Assembly (NCBI GenBank): GCA_003254885.1
Contig: QANT01000432.1
Span: 1 to 30,550 of the forward strand
DNA length: 30,550 bases
DNA from: Purshia tridentata
Taxonomy: Eukaryota; Streptophyta; Magnoliopsida; Rosales; Rosaceae
Direction of reading: 5' to 3'
The notes beneath the pieces were generated by a model. It was given only the letters and a program-made list of their open reading frames with translations. It did not search any database and had not been told where the DNA came from. Of this stretch, positions 21,916 to 30,550 are shown one piece after another (within the stretch, counting starts at the first letter, position 1; the number at the start of each line of letters is the position of its first letter). The position numbers were made by a program, and so were the translations under genes.

Positions 21916-23310
21916 CTATGGCTCGATAGTGAGCCTACATCCTGGCCTCAAATCATTATAGTATGTGTCTGGAAAAGGAGTAGAAGACACACCAACAGCT
22001 GGACAAGCAGGAGCAGGACCATCGTTAGTTGAGGTTGGCATGTCATTAGTTGGATCAGGTACAGGTTCATTCAAATTAGACTCGCATGCAGAGTAGGGGT
22101 CACCCTATTCGGTTTACAACCCGTCAAAATGAGGCTAGTCTGCAGTGGCAACAACCTGGGCAATTGCCTCGTTCAGCTGAGACATGAGGCTGGCAATGAA
22201 AGTGGCTTGGTTTTCCACTTGAGGCAGAAGAGTAGCGTTTCTCTCTTCCAAGAAAGGAGTAGTGCTAAGTTGTCGCTTCCAAGCAAATGTTTCATTAACT
22301 TGGACAGTAGTGGCATCATAGTCAACCATGGGCTGAGTAATGAAATCCAAGGAAGCTTCAGTCTTAACACCATGGCGAGCACACAAAAGCTGGATAAGCA
22401 ATGGAAAAATCAACGTCCCCTTGTGAGCATGCCCATGACCAAATGTCTTGGCACGAATAAACTCAAAAATGATGAACCCAAAAGGAATGGGATCTCTGCA
22501 AAGAAGACTCATCATTAAGTGAATTTTATCCTCATATGGATGAGAATCATGGGACGTGGAAATTAGATTATGGCGAACAAAATCATAGAGACACCTGTGA
22601 AAAGTTTTGAATTCAGATTTCTCAACTAAAGACCCATCCTTCAATGGGACGGAAGAATCCATATAAGCTTCTGCCTGAAAATCACGCATGGTATACTAGG
22701 AAGAGGCTTGGAGATAGTGATTGTAGTCAGCCTGAGTGCAATGGGTAAGACCAAGGACACGGCAAATTTCACTGGGGTGGAAAAACACATCATAATTTTG
22801 CACAAACACATAGAAGCTAGTTCTAGCAATTCGAGTTGGAAAATTTGCATCAAATTCTTGCATAATGGTAAGATTATATTTGGGGATAAATTCGGAAGAT
22901 CATTAAGAGTGGACAACTAATAATGACGCAAAATAGGATAAAACTCACTGAACAGTCAATGATTAAACTCTTCAAGGTAATAATGCCATTTAGAGACCGC
23001 TATCCGGCAACACACTTGTAGGAAAAACTGCTTGGCCCACTTGTTAGGAAAACGAATAGCACCCTTGATGAAATTAGATGCATTGCAGTCCTCCTTCTTG
23101 GACTTGGAGCGGCAGCTGCGACTCGAAATGATGTTGGAGTCGAAATGTTCATATTTAGACCCTTGGTTTAAAACACAAAACCTTCTTTAAACTTGAAATA
23201 CAAAACACAAAGAAGGGAGATAAAATAGAGTATGTTACAAACCCATGTATAATAGGGTCCTCTTCCTCATCACTTGAATATTTGGTGGTGGCAGGTGAGG
23301 GTAGGTCCAT
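21916..23310 (-). pseudogene. Decayed retroelement gene with a 'putative plant transposon protein' domain
   Basis: On the minus strand an ATG at 23310 starts MDLPSPATTKYSSDEEEDP. A probable intron follows, then coding-like sequence from about 23158 to a stop at 21916-21918. The pattern NLTIMQEFDANFP, FVQNYDVFFHPSEICRVLGL, KIHLMMSLL-RDPIPFG and FPLLIQLLCARHGV follows the order of the Pfam 'putative plant transposon protein' family found in plant retroelements (F-anchored segment, VxFSPEEI-like turn, LLTGKPI-like helix, FPxLI-xLCxxxGV). The tail has a Gln/Asn-rich helix (about 22260-22140) and a Pro/Thr/Asn-rich end. Stops occur at 22956, 22917, 22696, 22135, 22114 and 22105, and a frameshift lies near 22895. 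No reverse transcriptase or integrase is seen nearby. It is a pseudogene; the family call is by pattern, without a database search. Confidence 0.65.
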
Positions 23311-24570
23311 ACTAGAAGATCTATTCTACTAACTATTCTCCCTTCCTCCTGAATCCGACTGCTCCATGTAGCTCCTCATAATTTAATATCATAATCTACA
23401 CTAGTAAGACTGTGTAGGGGCTGAGTATCACCAATTCTGGCTGATCACATGCTCAACTAGTCCAAAACGTCGCACACATAATTCAAAATAGCTTTGTGCA
23501 TTAAATTAGGTTTTTAATTAATCAAAAAAGTTAGCCAAACTGTCTCAAGCACAAATAGGATATGGAGAATGCATTAAGATAGTTTTAAAGTGCTTTAAAT
23601 ATCATTTATACTAACATTCAGCAAGCAATACCATTCTTTGTTAATGGAGGTATGAACAGCTAACAATCGGATGTTAACCAACAACCATCAAGCTCAGGTT
23701 GGTCTCGACTTATATACACATATAAGAGATATCATGTACGTTATATAGTAAAATTATGAAATGCAATGTGTACCTTTTTCCTACATGGTATTACTCAACC
23801 AGTCAGATAAAATAACAATGGACTTATCCCATAATTTGTAACTTAATTACCCCTATCCTCCCCAACTTATTGGGTTTCTTCCTTTTCTTCATGCACGTGG
23901 GTGAGCTCCATGGGCCTTTTACTCTCACTCTCAATTTTTCCATAGATCATTCTCACTTTTAATTCTTAAATGCTCTTTCTCACAAATCTAATCCACTCTT
24001 TGGCAAATAAGGCCTTTTACAATGGTATCCCTATATACCTAAACCTTACACATTATTTTGTGTATCAAAAAGTGATTTTTTGAAATTATAGGTATCAAGT
24101 TCACAATGGTGTTGAGTGCCAAAATATGTATCAAACTTTGGAAACTTATTTACTCAATCTTAAAATTAATTAATTACCCATTAATTTAAAGTTTACAATC
24201 TTTAATAATCCTAAACCTTATATCATGGTTAATAATTAATTTTTCTATTCGAAATGATACCAATTTTAATAGATTAATATTAAATTAAAACAATGTGAAA
24301 CGTTAAACATCTTTAAATTCAAGTAAAAAACACAAGGTACACATTAAAAATTGACACAAATTCCTTTTATTTCAGAATCCGAGCAACGACAAAAAGAAAA
24401 TAAATTCATCATGCAAGCCTTAACCAAATCTCAAACCAAGATGTAAAATTAGACAATAACAAAAACACACTTAAAAATAAACAACGACTCATACAACAAC
24501 ACCCAACAACATAGCCACAATTAATTGGTCTTATTTTCTTGGTAGCATAAATCCATGTGTGTCAGTCTTA
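23311..24570. other. Gene-free AT-rich DNA upstream of the retroelement relic
   Basis: No coding region is seen. A TAAGGCCTTTTACAATGG sequence at 24008 resembles the end of a PIF/Harbinger-like element next to a TAA target, but no matching inverted end was found. ACAACAACACCCAACAACAT at about 24492 is shared with the 3' flank of the relic at 20.2 kb (CAACACCCAACAACAAAG). Confidence 0.4.
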
Positions 24571-24835
24571 CTAGTCATTTTGGTGCTTTGAAGGCCATTT
24601 AGAGATGAATCCATGTAAAGCTTTGTTGATATTTGCATCCAACTCACATTCTTCACATGGTAATGGTTTGGGAGGCTTGTGTAAGCATGAAACTGGGGCT
24701 TCTAGCTCAGGCAAGTGGGTGAGCCATTGGTATTACCATTTGGATGATTGGCCAAGTCCTTAGGCTCCAAACTCATGCAGAAGTCACATTTTTGGATCAG
24801 GATATCCTCCACACACTTGTACAAGCTCTAGTTTG
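24571..24835 (-). pseudogene. Unrecognised decayed Cys-containing relic, copy 2
   Basis: One minus-strand frame runs from about 24835 to a stop at 24571-24573, interrupted at 24784-24786 (TGA), 24760-24762 (TAA) and 24733-24735 (TAA). These look like Arg and Gln codons hit by C-to-T changes. It reads CGGYPDPKM, LLHEFGA, YQWLTHLPELEAPVSCLHKP, LPCEECELDANIN and GFISKWPSKHQND. Compared with the 20.3-kb relic the order DP-x-M, KW, LP, a Pro/Ser/Cys cluster and a C-x-x-C pair is shared. Both are followed on the minus strand by TTGTTGGGTGTTGTT. In part of the region a second frame (KCDFCMSLEPK) also looks coding, so small indels are likely. Family unknown. Confidence 0.4.
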
Positions 24836-25304
24836 GTTTAGGTGCCTCTTTATTCAAGAAAAAGTATCATAGTGGTGCAATGGGGTTGTTGGGAGGAGAC
24901 ACTTACATCTTTGTAGAGAGGAATAAGCCATTTCTAACAATTGGTGTAGATGTGCTATACTACAAGCTTAAACCTTGTTATTTATAGGAAAACTAGAGCA
25001 TGATTTGCTCATTAGATGCCCAGATTTTTTTGGGATGGTAAATTTCACCCATGTGATGAAACAGTTGCATGCATTGGTGAGAGTATGTAATCAATGTATG
25101 AAATCTTGTCATGTATTGAGTGAATTATTACAATGACATGTGAGTGGTCATTGAATCACGTGTTATTATCAGTGTATTGTTGTCAATTATGTCATGTCAA
25201 GTCACAAAAAACTAATCAATGCCTTTATTTCATTTCACGAACTAAAAACTGACAAAACACACCTAAATAAACATAATTAAACTTGGCTTTACACACATTA
25301 TTAA

Positions 25305-25675
25305 ACACAAGGAGAGTAATTTCGATTTCGTCAGAAATTTTGAAGGAAATTTTGACGGAAATTTTGACCAAATTTTGATTTTGCTAGAGTTTAGACAAAA
25401 ACAACAGAAATTTCTATCCAATGACAGAAATTTTGAATGAAACTTTACAATATGCTTATTTAATATATTATCTACTACATGTATAAAAACATTGAAGGAA
25501 TCCAATCATATTGTAGGAATCCAATCATATTGTAGGTTTCATGTGATATTAATTGAATATAATGCACGCTGGAGGCAAATTCAATTAACAAAATGCTATC
25601 CTAATTAATAAATTATAATTACATAAATAATACCTCAAATTTAAAAATTATGCTTCAATAATAAATCATGAATTA
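25305..25675 (-). mobile_element. hAT-family 3' terminal region, solo fragment (third copy)
   Basis: This block aligns with 28505-28832, the 3' flank of the hAT transposase relic, in the same orientation. Shared landmarks are the CTTTACAATATGC/CTTTACCATATGC region, TATTATCTACTA, GGTTTCATGTGATAT, TGAATATAATGC-CGCTGGAG and CTCAAATTTA-AAATTAT. The Q-poor, AAATTT-rich outer part also matches. A short duplication of GGAATCCAATCATATTGTA (about 25497-25534) is private to this copy. No transposase coding sequence remains. Confidence 0.75.
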
Positions 25676-25969
25676 TATAATCTATACAATAAATCATATG
25701 GTTCCTATATACTATATAATCTATATTGTATATTTTTTGGGATATGATGTAATATAACTTATAAGATATTAAGGTTTAAGTCCTTTAGGATATTTTTAAT
25801 TATTATCTTTATATAGAAATTTACTAGAATTTAAGATTTAAAAACAACACTAAATAAAAGTCCAAATCCAAAAAGCTAAACCAAACTCCAAAAAAAACCT
25901 CAAATCGTTTTTTTTTTTTTTATATTTCCAATTGCCCACCTAACCTCAATCAACCTAAAAGGCTAAACC

Positions 25970-26400
25970 CTTTTTTTATTATTATTATTTTCCTTCCTTT
26001 TTCCTCAAGCCTTTCTCTTTTTTCTTCTTTCCTTTCCACTTTGACTTTCCTTCCTTTTTGGTTGTTTACCCGTGCCTCTCTCTTCCCCATTTCCCCAAAT
26101 TTCTCACCTTTCTTTTTCACTCTTTAGTCTTGCAGACCTTCTCTTCTCAATCTAAAGCCACCTCTCTCTTCTCTCTCCTCCCTCCCCAATCACCTCTCTC
26201 TTCATCCTCATCCTCATCTCTCTTGATCTTCCACCTACAAACGCAGCCTAGCTTGCCATAGCTCCTAGCCCCACTGTCGCTCCCTGCCACCGAAACCCAC
26301 AGCCTCCTCTCCTCCTCTTTCCCTCCCTCCCCAATCTCAGCTTTTCCCAAAACCCAATCTCCTTTATTTCTCCCTTGATCTCCTAAAAATCTAAACAAAA
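25970..26400 (+). other. 430-bp polypyrimidine tract
   Basis: The plus strand is dominated by C and T from TTATTATTATTTTCCTTCC through repeated CTCTCT, CCTCCCTCCCCAATC and TCATCCTCATCCTCATC. CCTCCCTCCCCAATC occurs twice, at about 26178 and 26321. Frames open in both directions through it are low-complexity and not credible proteins. It resembles transposon or gene leader sequence. Purine/pyrimidine asymmetry of this length could form triplex DNA. Confidence 0.6.
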
Positions 26401-26439
26401 CCCAAAAATGCCAACCCTAAACCCATAAATTTCATCTGG

Positions 26440-26550
26440 GCAGAGAGTTTGGTATGAAATTTTATGAAATTTCTCCAAAATTTCGCCAGCCTATACCGAA
26501 ATTTTACCATATCACCACAAGTTTTCTATGAAGATTTCACTCGAAATTTC
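26440..26550. repeat. Cluster of AAATTTCG-type palindromic words
   Basis: TGAAATTTCTCC, AAAATTTCGCC, CCGAAATTTTACC and CTCGAAATTTCGGC occur within about 110 bases and continue into the next duplication. The same word is dense in the hAT 3' regions at 25.32-25.44 and 28.52-28.61 kb. Such clusters are typical of subterminal transposase-binding sites, which is inference here. Confidence 0.5.
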
Positions 26551-27103
26551 GGCTAAATTTCTGAAATTCAACTGAGAAATAGCTGGAATGATGATTTCGT
26601 ATCGGGACCCTTCAAAAAAGATAATTTCACCGAAATTTCGTCAAAAATACCAAAATTACACTTCTTGCCTGTACCAAAATAATTCTACACTCTATGAGGG
26701 TAAATGGAGCAAAATAGGGAAATATCCTTTAAATTCGGACAATGAAGTACTAAAACAAACATAAAAATTACTAAAAATGAAAAATTGGGCTAAGGGTAAA
26801 TTTGTCAAACAAATAAAGCCCAAAACACGGCTAAATTTCTGAAATTCAACTGAGAAATAGCTAGAATGATGATTTCGTATCGGGACCCTTCAAAAAAGAT
26901 AATTTCACCGAAATTTCGTCAAAATTACCAAAATTACACTTCTTGCCTGTACCAAAATAATTCTACACTCTAGGAGGGTAAATGGAGCAAAATAGGGAAA
27001 TATCCTTTAAATCCGGACAATGAAGTACTAAAACAAACATAAAAATTACTAAAAAAGTAAAATTGGGCTAAGGGTAAATTTGTCAAACAAATAAAGCCCA
27101 AAA
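26551..27103 (+). repeat. 278-bp tandem duplication
   Basis: Unit 1 (26551-26828) and unit 2 (26829-27103) both start GGCTAAATTTCTGAAATTCA and end with AAATAAAGCCCAAAA. They differ at only a handful of positions, about 97 percent identity by eye. Each unit contains CACCGAAATTTCGTC. Nothing in it looks coding. Confidence 0.93.
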
Positions 27104-27272
27104 TAAATGGGCTGTAAATTTGTGACCTATTCTAAAAATCAAGTTCATTAGTTAGTAGCCAAACCCAATAATTATGAGAGATACTAGTTTTCTAAAAAAA
27201 TATTGAAACTAGGTATTTAATCCTAAATATCTAATTAGACTATTACTTAAATAGTTAAATTATAACTATAAT

Positions 27273-27416
27273 ACTTAATCTTGACAAAAAAAAAAACATA
27301 ATAAGTTAATAGTTATAGGGTTTATTATTTAGACTTTAGGTCCAACTTAATCTTGACAAAAAAAAAAAACATAATAAGTTAATAGTTATAGGGTTTATTA
27401 TTTAGACTTTAGGTCC
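27273..27416 (+). repeat. 72-bp tandem duplication, nearly perfect
   Basis: ACTTAATCTTGAC, an A-run, ACATAATAAGTTAATAGTT and so on to CTTTAGGTCC are repeated at 27273 and 27345. The only internal difference seen is one A in the homopolymer (11 versus 12). This is the youngest-looking duplication in the window. Confidence 0.95.
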
Positions 27417-27612
27417 TAGGGTATAATATATATAATTGTAAAGGATTAAAGAGTTTATGTAAATTATAAAAATGAATTTTATCAAATTATCAATTAATTT
27501 AATTATATATTTAAAAGTATTTAATATATTATATAGAATATTAGAAAACTAAAAAAACTTTAAAAAGTGATATAAATATAAATTATAAGATATATATTTT
27601 TTATTAATATAT

Positions 27613-28360
27613 TATATATGGCATGTCCAGTCCGGTCTACTGGTGGTGTGGTACGTGTTTTGAGACTGGTTCAAAATCGAAATTAACCGGTTTGGTATGC
27701 ATACAGAATGTTTGGCCTTGGTCTTCGATCGGTCCAGTGTTATTAGGTGTCGGTATGGCCGGTCTCGGTTCTATTTTCGATCCTCCGGTCAAACCGCCTA
27801 CCCTCTACTCGCGCCTACTGAAAGCTAATTAAAATATTTGTTGTTGGTTTTTTTTTTGGAAACATATTTTGGAGGTATGTTTATTTATATAATTTGGATA
27901 TTGTATTCTTTGTAATATAATGTTTGTTATATAATTTATTTGGATTTTGTATTATTTGTAATAAGATTTGTTTGCATTATAACATGAATTTTGTTTGATA
28001 CAATGTGTTTTTATAGAGTAAAATATTGTGAATTTTGTAAATTATTACAGGCTTAGACTATTTAAAATTGGCTTGGCCCATACTTATGGGCCGGACAAGG
28101 CTAAGGTTTTCTATCTTGTTAGGCCAGCCCGACACGAGCTTATTATGGGCTAGCCTGTTTATATTAATTTGTCAATTATTTTTAAAAAATTTAAAGACTA
28201 ACTTTTAGTTTCATAAATAAAATATATTTCCAAAAACCAATTATATATTCAATTATAATTATAATTGAGTTAGGCCGGCCTGAGCACAATACAAAGCACA
28301 AATGGGTGGCCTGACCCGACCTAACCCATTGTACACCTATACTCAGGGCATGTTCATGTC
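27613..28360. mobile_element. Remnants with CGGT-rich and GGCC-rich ends, probable non-autonomous DNA transposons
   Basis: 27618-27800 is a local island rich in CCGGT/CGGTC words (TCCGGTC, ACCGGTTTGG, TCGGTCC, GGCCGGTC, CCTCCGGTC) in otherwise AT-only DNA. 28050-28145 and 28270-28350 carry GGCCCATACTTATGGGCC, GGCCGGAC, GGCCAGCCCG and, in reverse complement, GGTGTACAATGGGTTAGGTCGGG. Plant hAT-type non-autonomous elements often end in GGTGTACAA...GGGC/CGGT-rich sequence, so this assignment is reasonable. No TIR pair or 8-bp target duplication could be fixed. Open frames in the island are not credible proteins. Confidence 0.4.
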
Positions 28361-28504
28361 AAGCCTAGGTTTTAGTAATACAGGCTGGCACGAATAATGA
28401 ATGTTTTTAAATTGAGCCTAAATTGCATTATATTTTATCTTTTAAGGAACCAAGCTCTAATTCGACTACAGAAAAAAAAGGTGCTATATATTTTCTTTGC
28501 AATA

Positions 28505-28832
28505 TAAGCAAGGAATGTAATTTGGATTTCGACAGAAATTTCGACCAAATTTCGATTTCCCTAGGGTTTCGACAAAAACGACAGAAATTGATATCAAACG
28601 ATGAAAATTTTATATGAAACTTTACCATATGCATATTTAACATATTATCTACTATATTTATAAAAAAAATATTGAAGGAACTATATCATATTATAGGTTT
28701 CATGTGATATAAGGTGAATATAATGCGCGCTGGAGACAAATTCTATTAAAAAAATGCTTCACTAATTAATAATTACTTAAAAAGCAGCTCAAATTTACAA
28801 ATTATACTACAATAACTCATAACTATTCAATA
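28505..28832 (-). mobile_element. 3' non-coding and subterminal region of the hAT relic
   Basis: This AT-rich segment follows the transposase stop on the minus strand. It contains TTCGACAGAAATTTCGACCA, AAATTTCGATTTCCC and similar words. It matches 25305-25675 along its length, and its inner part matches 15975-16090 in inverted orientation. Homology to the 25.3-kb copy ends near 28505, which may mark the vicinity of the element end. Confidence 0.65.
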
Positions 28833-30314
28833 TCACAAAGAATTTCTAGTAGGTCCCATATTTTCACTATCTTCATTATCATCCTGTCTAGAGTAGGTGT
28901 ATTGGGAAAAATAATCATATAATGATGACTCTCCAGCATAATTTTCCATATAATTGCCAATATGGCGACCATATGGATTAGGAGGTGCTACTTGTGGTGG
29001 AATTTGCCGATATGAAGAGTTTGACTCTTATTGTGCCCATGAGCTACTGCCAAACTCACCTGAGTAAAAAGGATATGATGGGTAGATTGGAGGGTTTGGT
29101 CTATAAGTGCAATTATCATCTCCTACCCCCATAGAGCCAAAATATGTAGATAATGAATCCTTTTCTTCTGGTACTAGATTCACATTACCTCTTCTTCTGC
29201 AACTATAGTCCCTTTCTAGGACACCACTTGGTCCGGCACGCCTGCTCGGACGATCCTCATCTTGTGCTGCATGAGTGTAGTTTGCTTCGCCAGAAAATGA
29301 GCTAACAAACTCTTGAGGATCTCTAGTATAATCTTCATATCCACCACCACCACTACCCTCGCCACCACTTATATTTCCACTGTTGGTAGGGCTGTCTGAT
29401 TCTGTGTTAGAGTGATTTCATCGAGAAGGATTAGCGCCCTGGTTATGATTTGGACTTCGCATAAGGTCATCAAAACTATTGGTCCTATCAGGGCTCACCT
29501 CCTCATTAATAACTCTTTCCACATTTATACCTTCTACGCGGGCTTGAGCTGCAATTTGAGGATCTGGATTGCCTGTATCATCATCTAGATGGGAGGGCCT
29601 GATCCACTGGTAAAGTTGGTCTCCCTCTATATCATTATTCACCGTGAGATTTTCAAATAAATCCAACAGATCATATTCGTTGACGCAATCTTGTTCTGCT
29701 TGTCTATCTCGAAGGTGAAGCTTCATATTATAGTAGCAATAGACTATTTTTTGTAATCTACTATATGAGAGCCTGTTCCTTTGCTTAGTGTGTATAAGAG
29801 CGAAAGTGGTCCAAATTCTTTCACAAGCAGATGAAGATGACGTTTGTGAAAGAACTTTGATGGCCAATTTTCTGACAGTAGGCGCATTGCTCATATACAT
29901 GATCCACCATTCACTTGAATTGAAAAATTTCTTTATGTAAGTTAAAGTTTAAATTGTTTAACTATAGAAATAAATAATTAAGTTGATCTCAAAGAATATA
30001 ATTATACTTACTAGGAGACATATTTTCTCTAGCCGCAATTACAGTTCGCTCTCCAAATATTCTCCGCGCTTCTTTGAAGTATGTTAGCTAGATAAAAATC
30101 ACACAATATCAATCAAATATGCAATTATAGGAATGGGGGCAACCAAATTCTATAAAAGTATTATGGCAACATGTTTTTTTTACCGCATTTCCAAAGTTGG
30201 CAGCTTTAGTTGATGTAGGATCCAATCTTTGATAGACGTTGTGCACAGCTCAAATAAGTTGACCATCATTCCCAACATCTTCTCTATATTGGTAACGAGG
30301 ATTCAAATAATGGG
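28833..30314 (-). pseudogene. hAT-family transposase gene, 3' half, interrupted by stops
   Basis: Three minus-strand exons fit with matching phases: 30314-30184 (HYLNPRYQYRED, RLDPTSTKAANFGNA), 30087-30008 (LTYFKEARRIFG, AARENMSP) and 29913-28833 (EWWIMYMSNAPTVRKLAIKV onward). The last contains the hATC dimerisation domain: LSQTSSSSACERIWTTFALI, KQRNRLSYSRLQK, VYCYYNMKL. This is the region by which hAT transposases dimerise. A long low-complexity tail follows (GGEGSGGGGY, PPNPYGRHIGNYMEN) to a terminal stop at 28833-28835. In-frame stops at 30250-30252 (TGA), 29418-29420 (TGA) and 29028-29030 (TAA) break it; they fit Arg, Trp and Gln codons. The DNA-binding BED region and most of the RNase-H-like core would lie beyond the window edge. 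Hence it is a relic, unlikely to be active. Confidence 0.88.
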
Positions 30315-30550
30315 CTGCATCAAGTAAATTATAAATATAGACATACATAATTAGTAAACTTATACATTGCTTAAGTTGTTAGATCAGTATAAAAGAATAT
30401 AACTTAAATAACAAAAAGATTATACGGGTTATCTGACTAAACTTCAGGTGGGAGCAATTAAGACTCAGAAAGCATAATAACGTAATATACCTGGATTTTA
30501 TATTTTTTCCTACGCCCTCCGATTCCACACTTCTGCTTCTCTGAAATGAT
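30315..30550 (-). other. Window edge upstream of the hAT relic
   Basis: The adjacent AT-rich sequence looks intronic on the minus strand. At 30490-30545 a short minus-strand frame (SEKQKCGIGGRRKKYKIQ) followed by GTATAT could be a diverged exon, but it shows no recognised hAT motif. Confidence 0.3.

Noticed and set aside
24008..24112. PIF/Harbinger element end (TAA followed by GGCCTTTTACAATGG)
   Set aside because: No inverted partner end with a second TAA was found in the window, so only the resemblance is recorded.
26058..26398. Open frames on both strands at 26.06-26.40 kb
   Set aside because: They are a by-product of the polypyrimidine tract; composition is Ser/Pro/Leu or Glu/Arg only.
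27623..27832. 69-codon plus-strand open frame
   Set aside because: It coincides with the CGGT-rich repeat island and has no protein-like features beyond that composition.
29418..29900. A complete 160-codon gene
   Set aside because: The frame opens mid-domain and its homology continues upstream across introns and downstream past the stop, so it is a piece of a broken hAT transposase gene.

Overview
This is nuclear DNA from a flowering plant. The window has a gene with twelve exons, GT-AG introns, a long leader intron and a plant-type start context, set in AT-rich DNA full of decayed transposable elements. The encoded protein matches plant cytosolic methionine synthase residue for residue at every active-site position checked. 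A eudicot is likely from the AT-rich introns and the repeat types; a woody rosid is only a guess. There is no CRISPR array, operon or other prokaryotic feature. One undetermined base (N) sits at 1629.

Layout. (1) 1-4.39 kb is gene-free, with two candidate non-autonomous DNA transposons (about 0.17-1.43 kb and 1.84-3.26 kb). The second contains a six-copy TAGGGG array. (2) 4.39-9.64 kb holds the only intact gene: TATA box, 5' UTR exon, 1.14 kb leader intron and eleven coding exons for the 765-residue cobalamin-independent methionine synthase (MetE type), which makes methionine from homocysteine and methyl-tetrahydrofolate in the cytosol. (3) 9.64-12.48 kb has AT-rich DNA, minisatellites and a 389-bp foldback MITE. 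(4) 12.48-14.57 kb is a 1.86-kb solo LTR with TGTGA...TCACA ends, whose 3' end is tandemly duplicated (204-bp unit). (5) 15.36-16.09 kb is a decayed 3' end of a hAT transposase gene on the plus strand. (6) 17.5-24.9 kb carries minus-strand coding relics: one unrecognised (17.5-18.0 kb), an unrecognised Cys-rich relic in two apparently related copies (20.2-21.1 and 24.57-24.84 kb), and a gag-like 'putative plant transposon protein' relic (21.9-23.3 kb). (7) 25.3-27.4 kb has a second hAT 3'-end copy, a polypyrimidine tract and two tandem duplications (278 and 72 bp). (8) 28.5-30.5 kb has the best-preserved hAT copy, minus strand, with recognisable hATC dimerisation domain and conserved splice phases but three in-frame stops.

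Apart from the methionine synthase, nothing here looks like a working gene. Nearly all stops interrupting the relics can be read as single C-to-T (or G-to-A) changes in Gln, Arg or Trp codons, as expected for long-silenced, methylated transposons. The least explained items are the paired Cys-rich relics, the unrecognised relic at 17.5-18.0 kb, and the clusters of the palindromic motif GAAATTTC shared by the hAT 3' ends and 26.45-26.93 kb. I found no convincing new biological system; these are leads, not conclusions.
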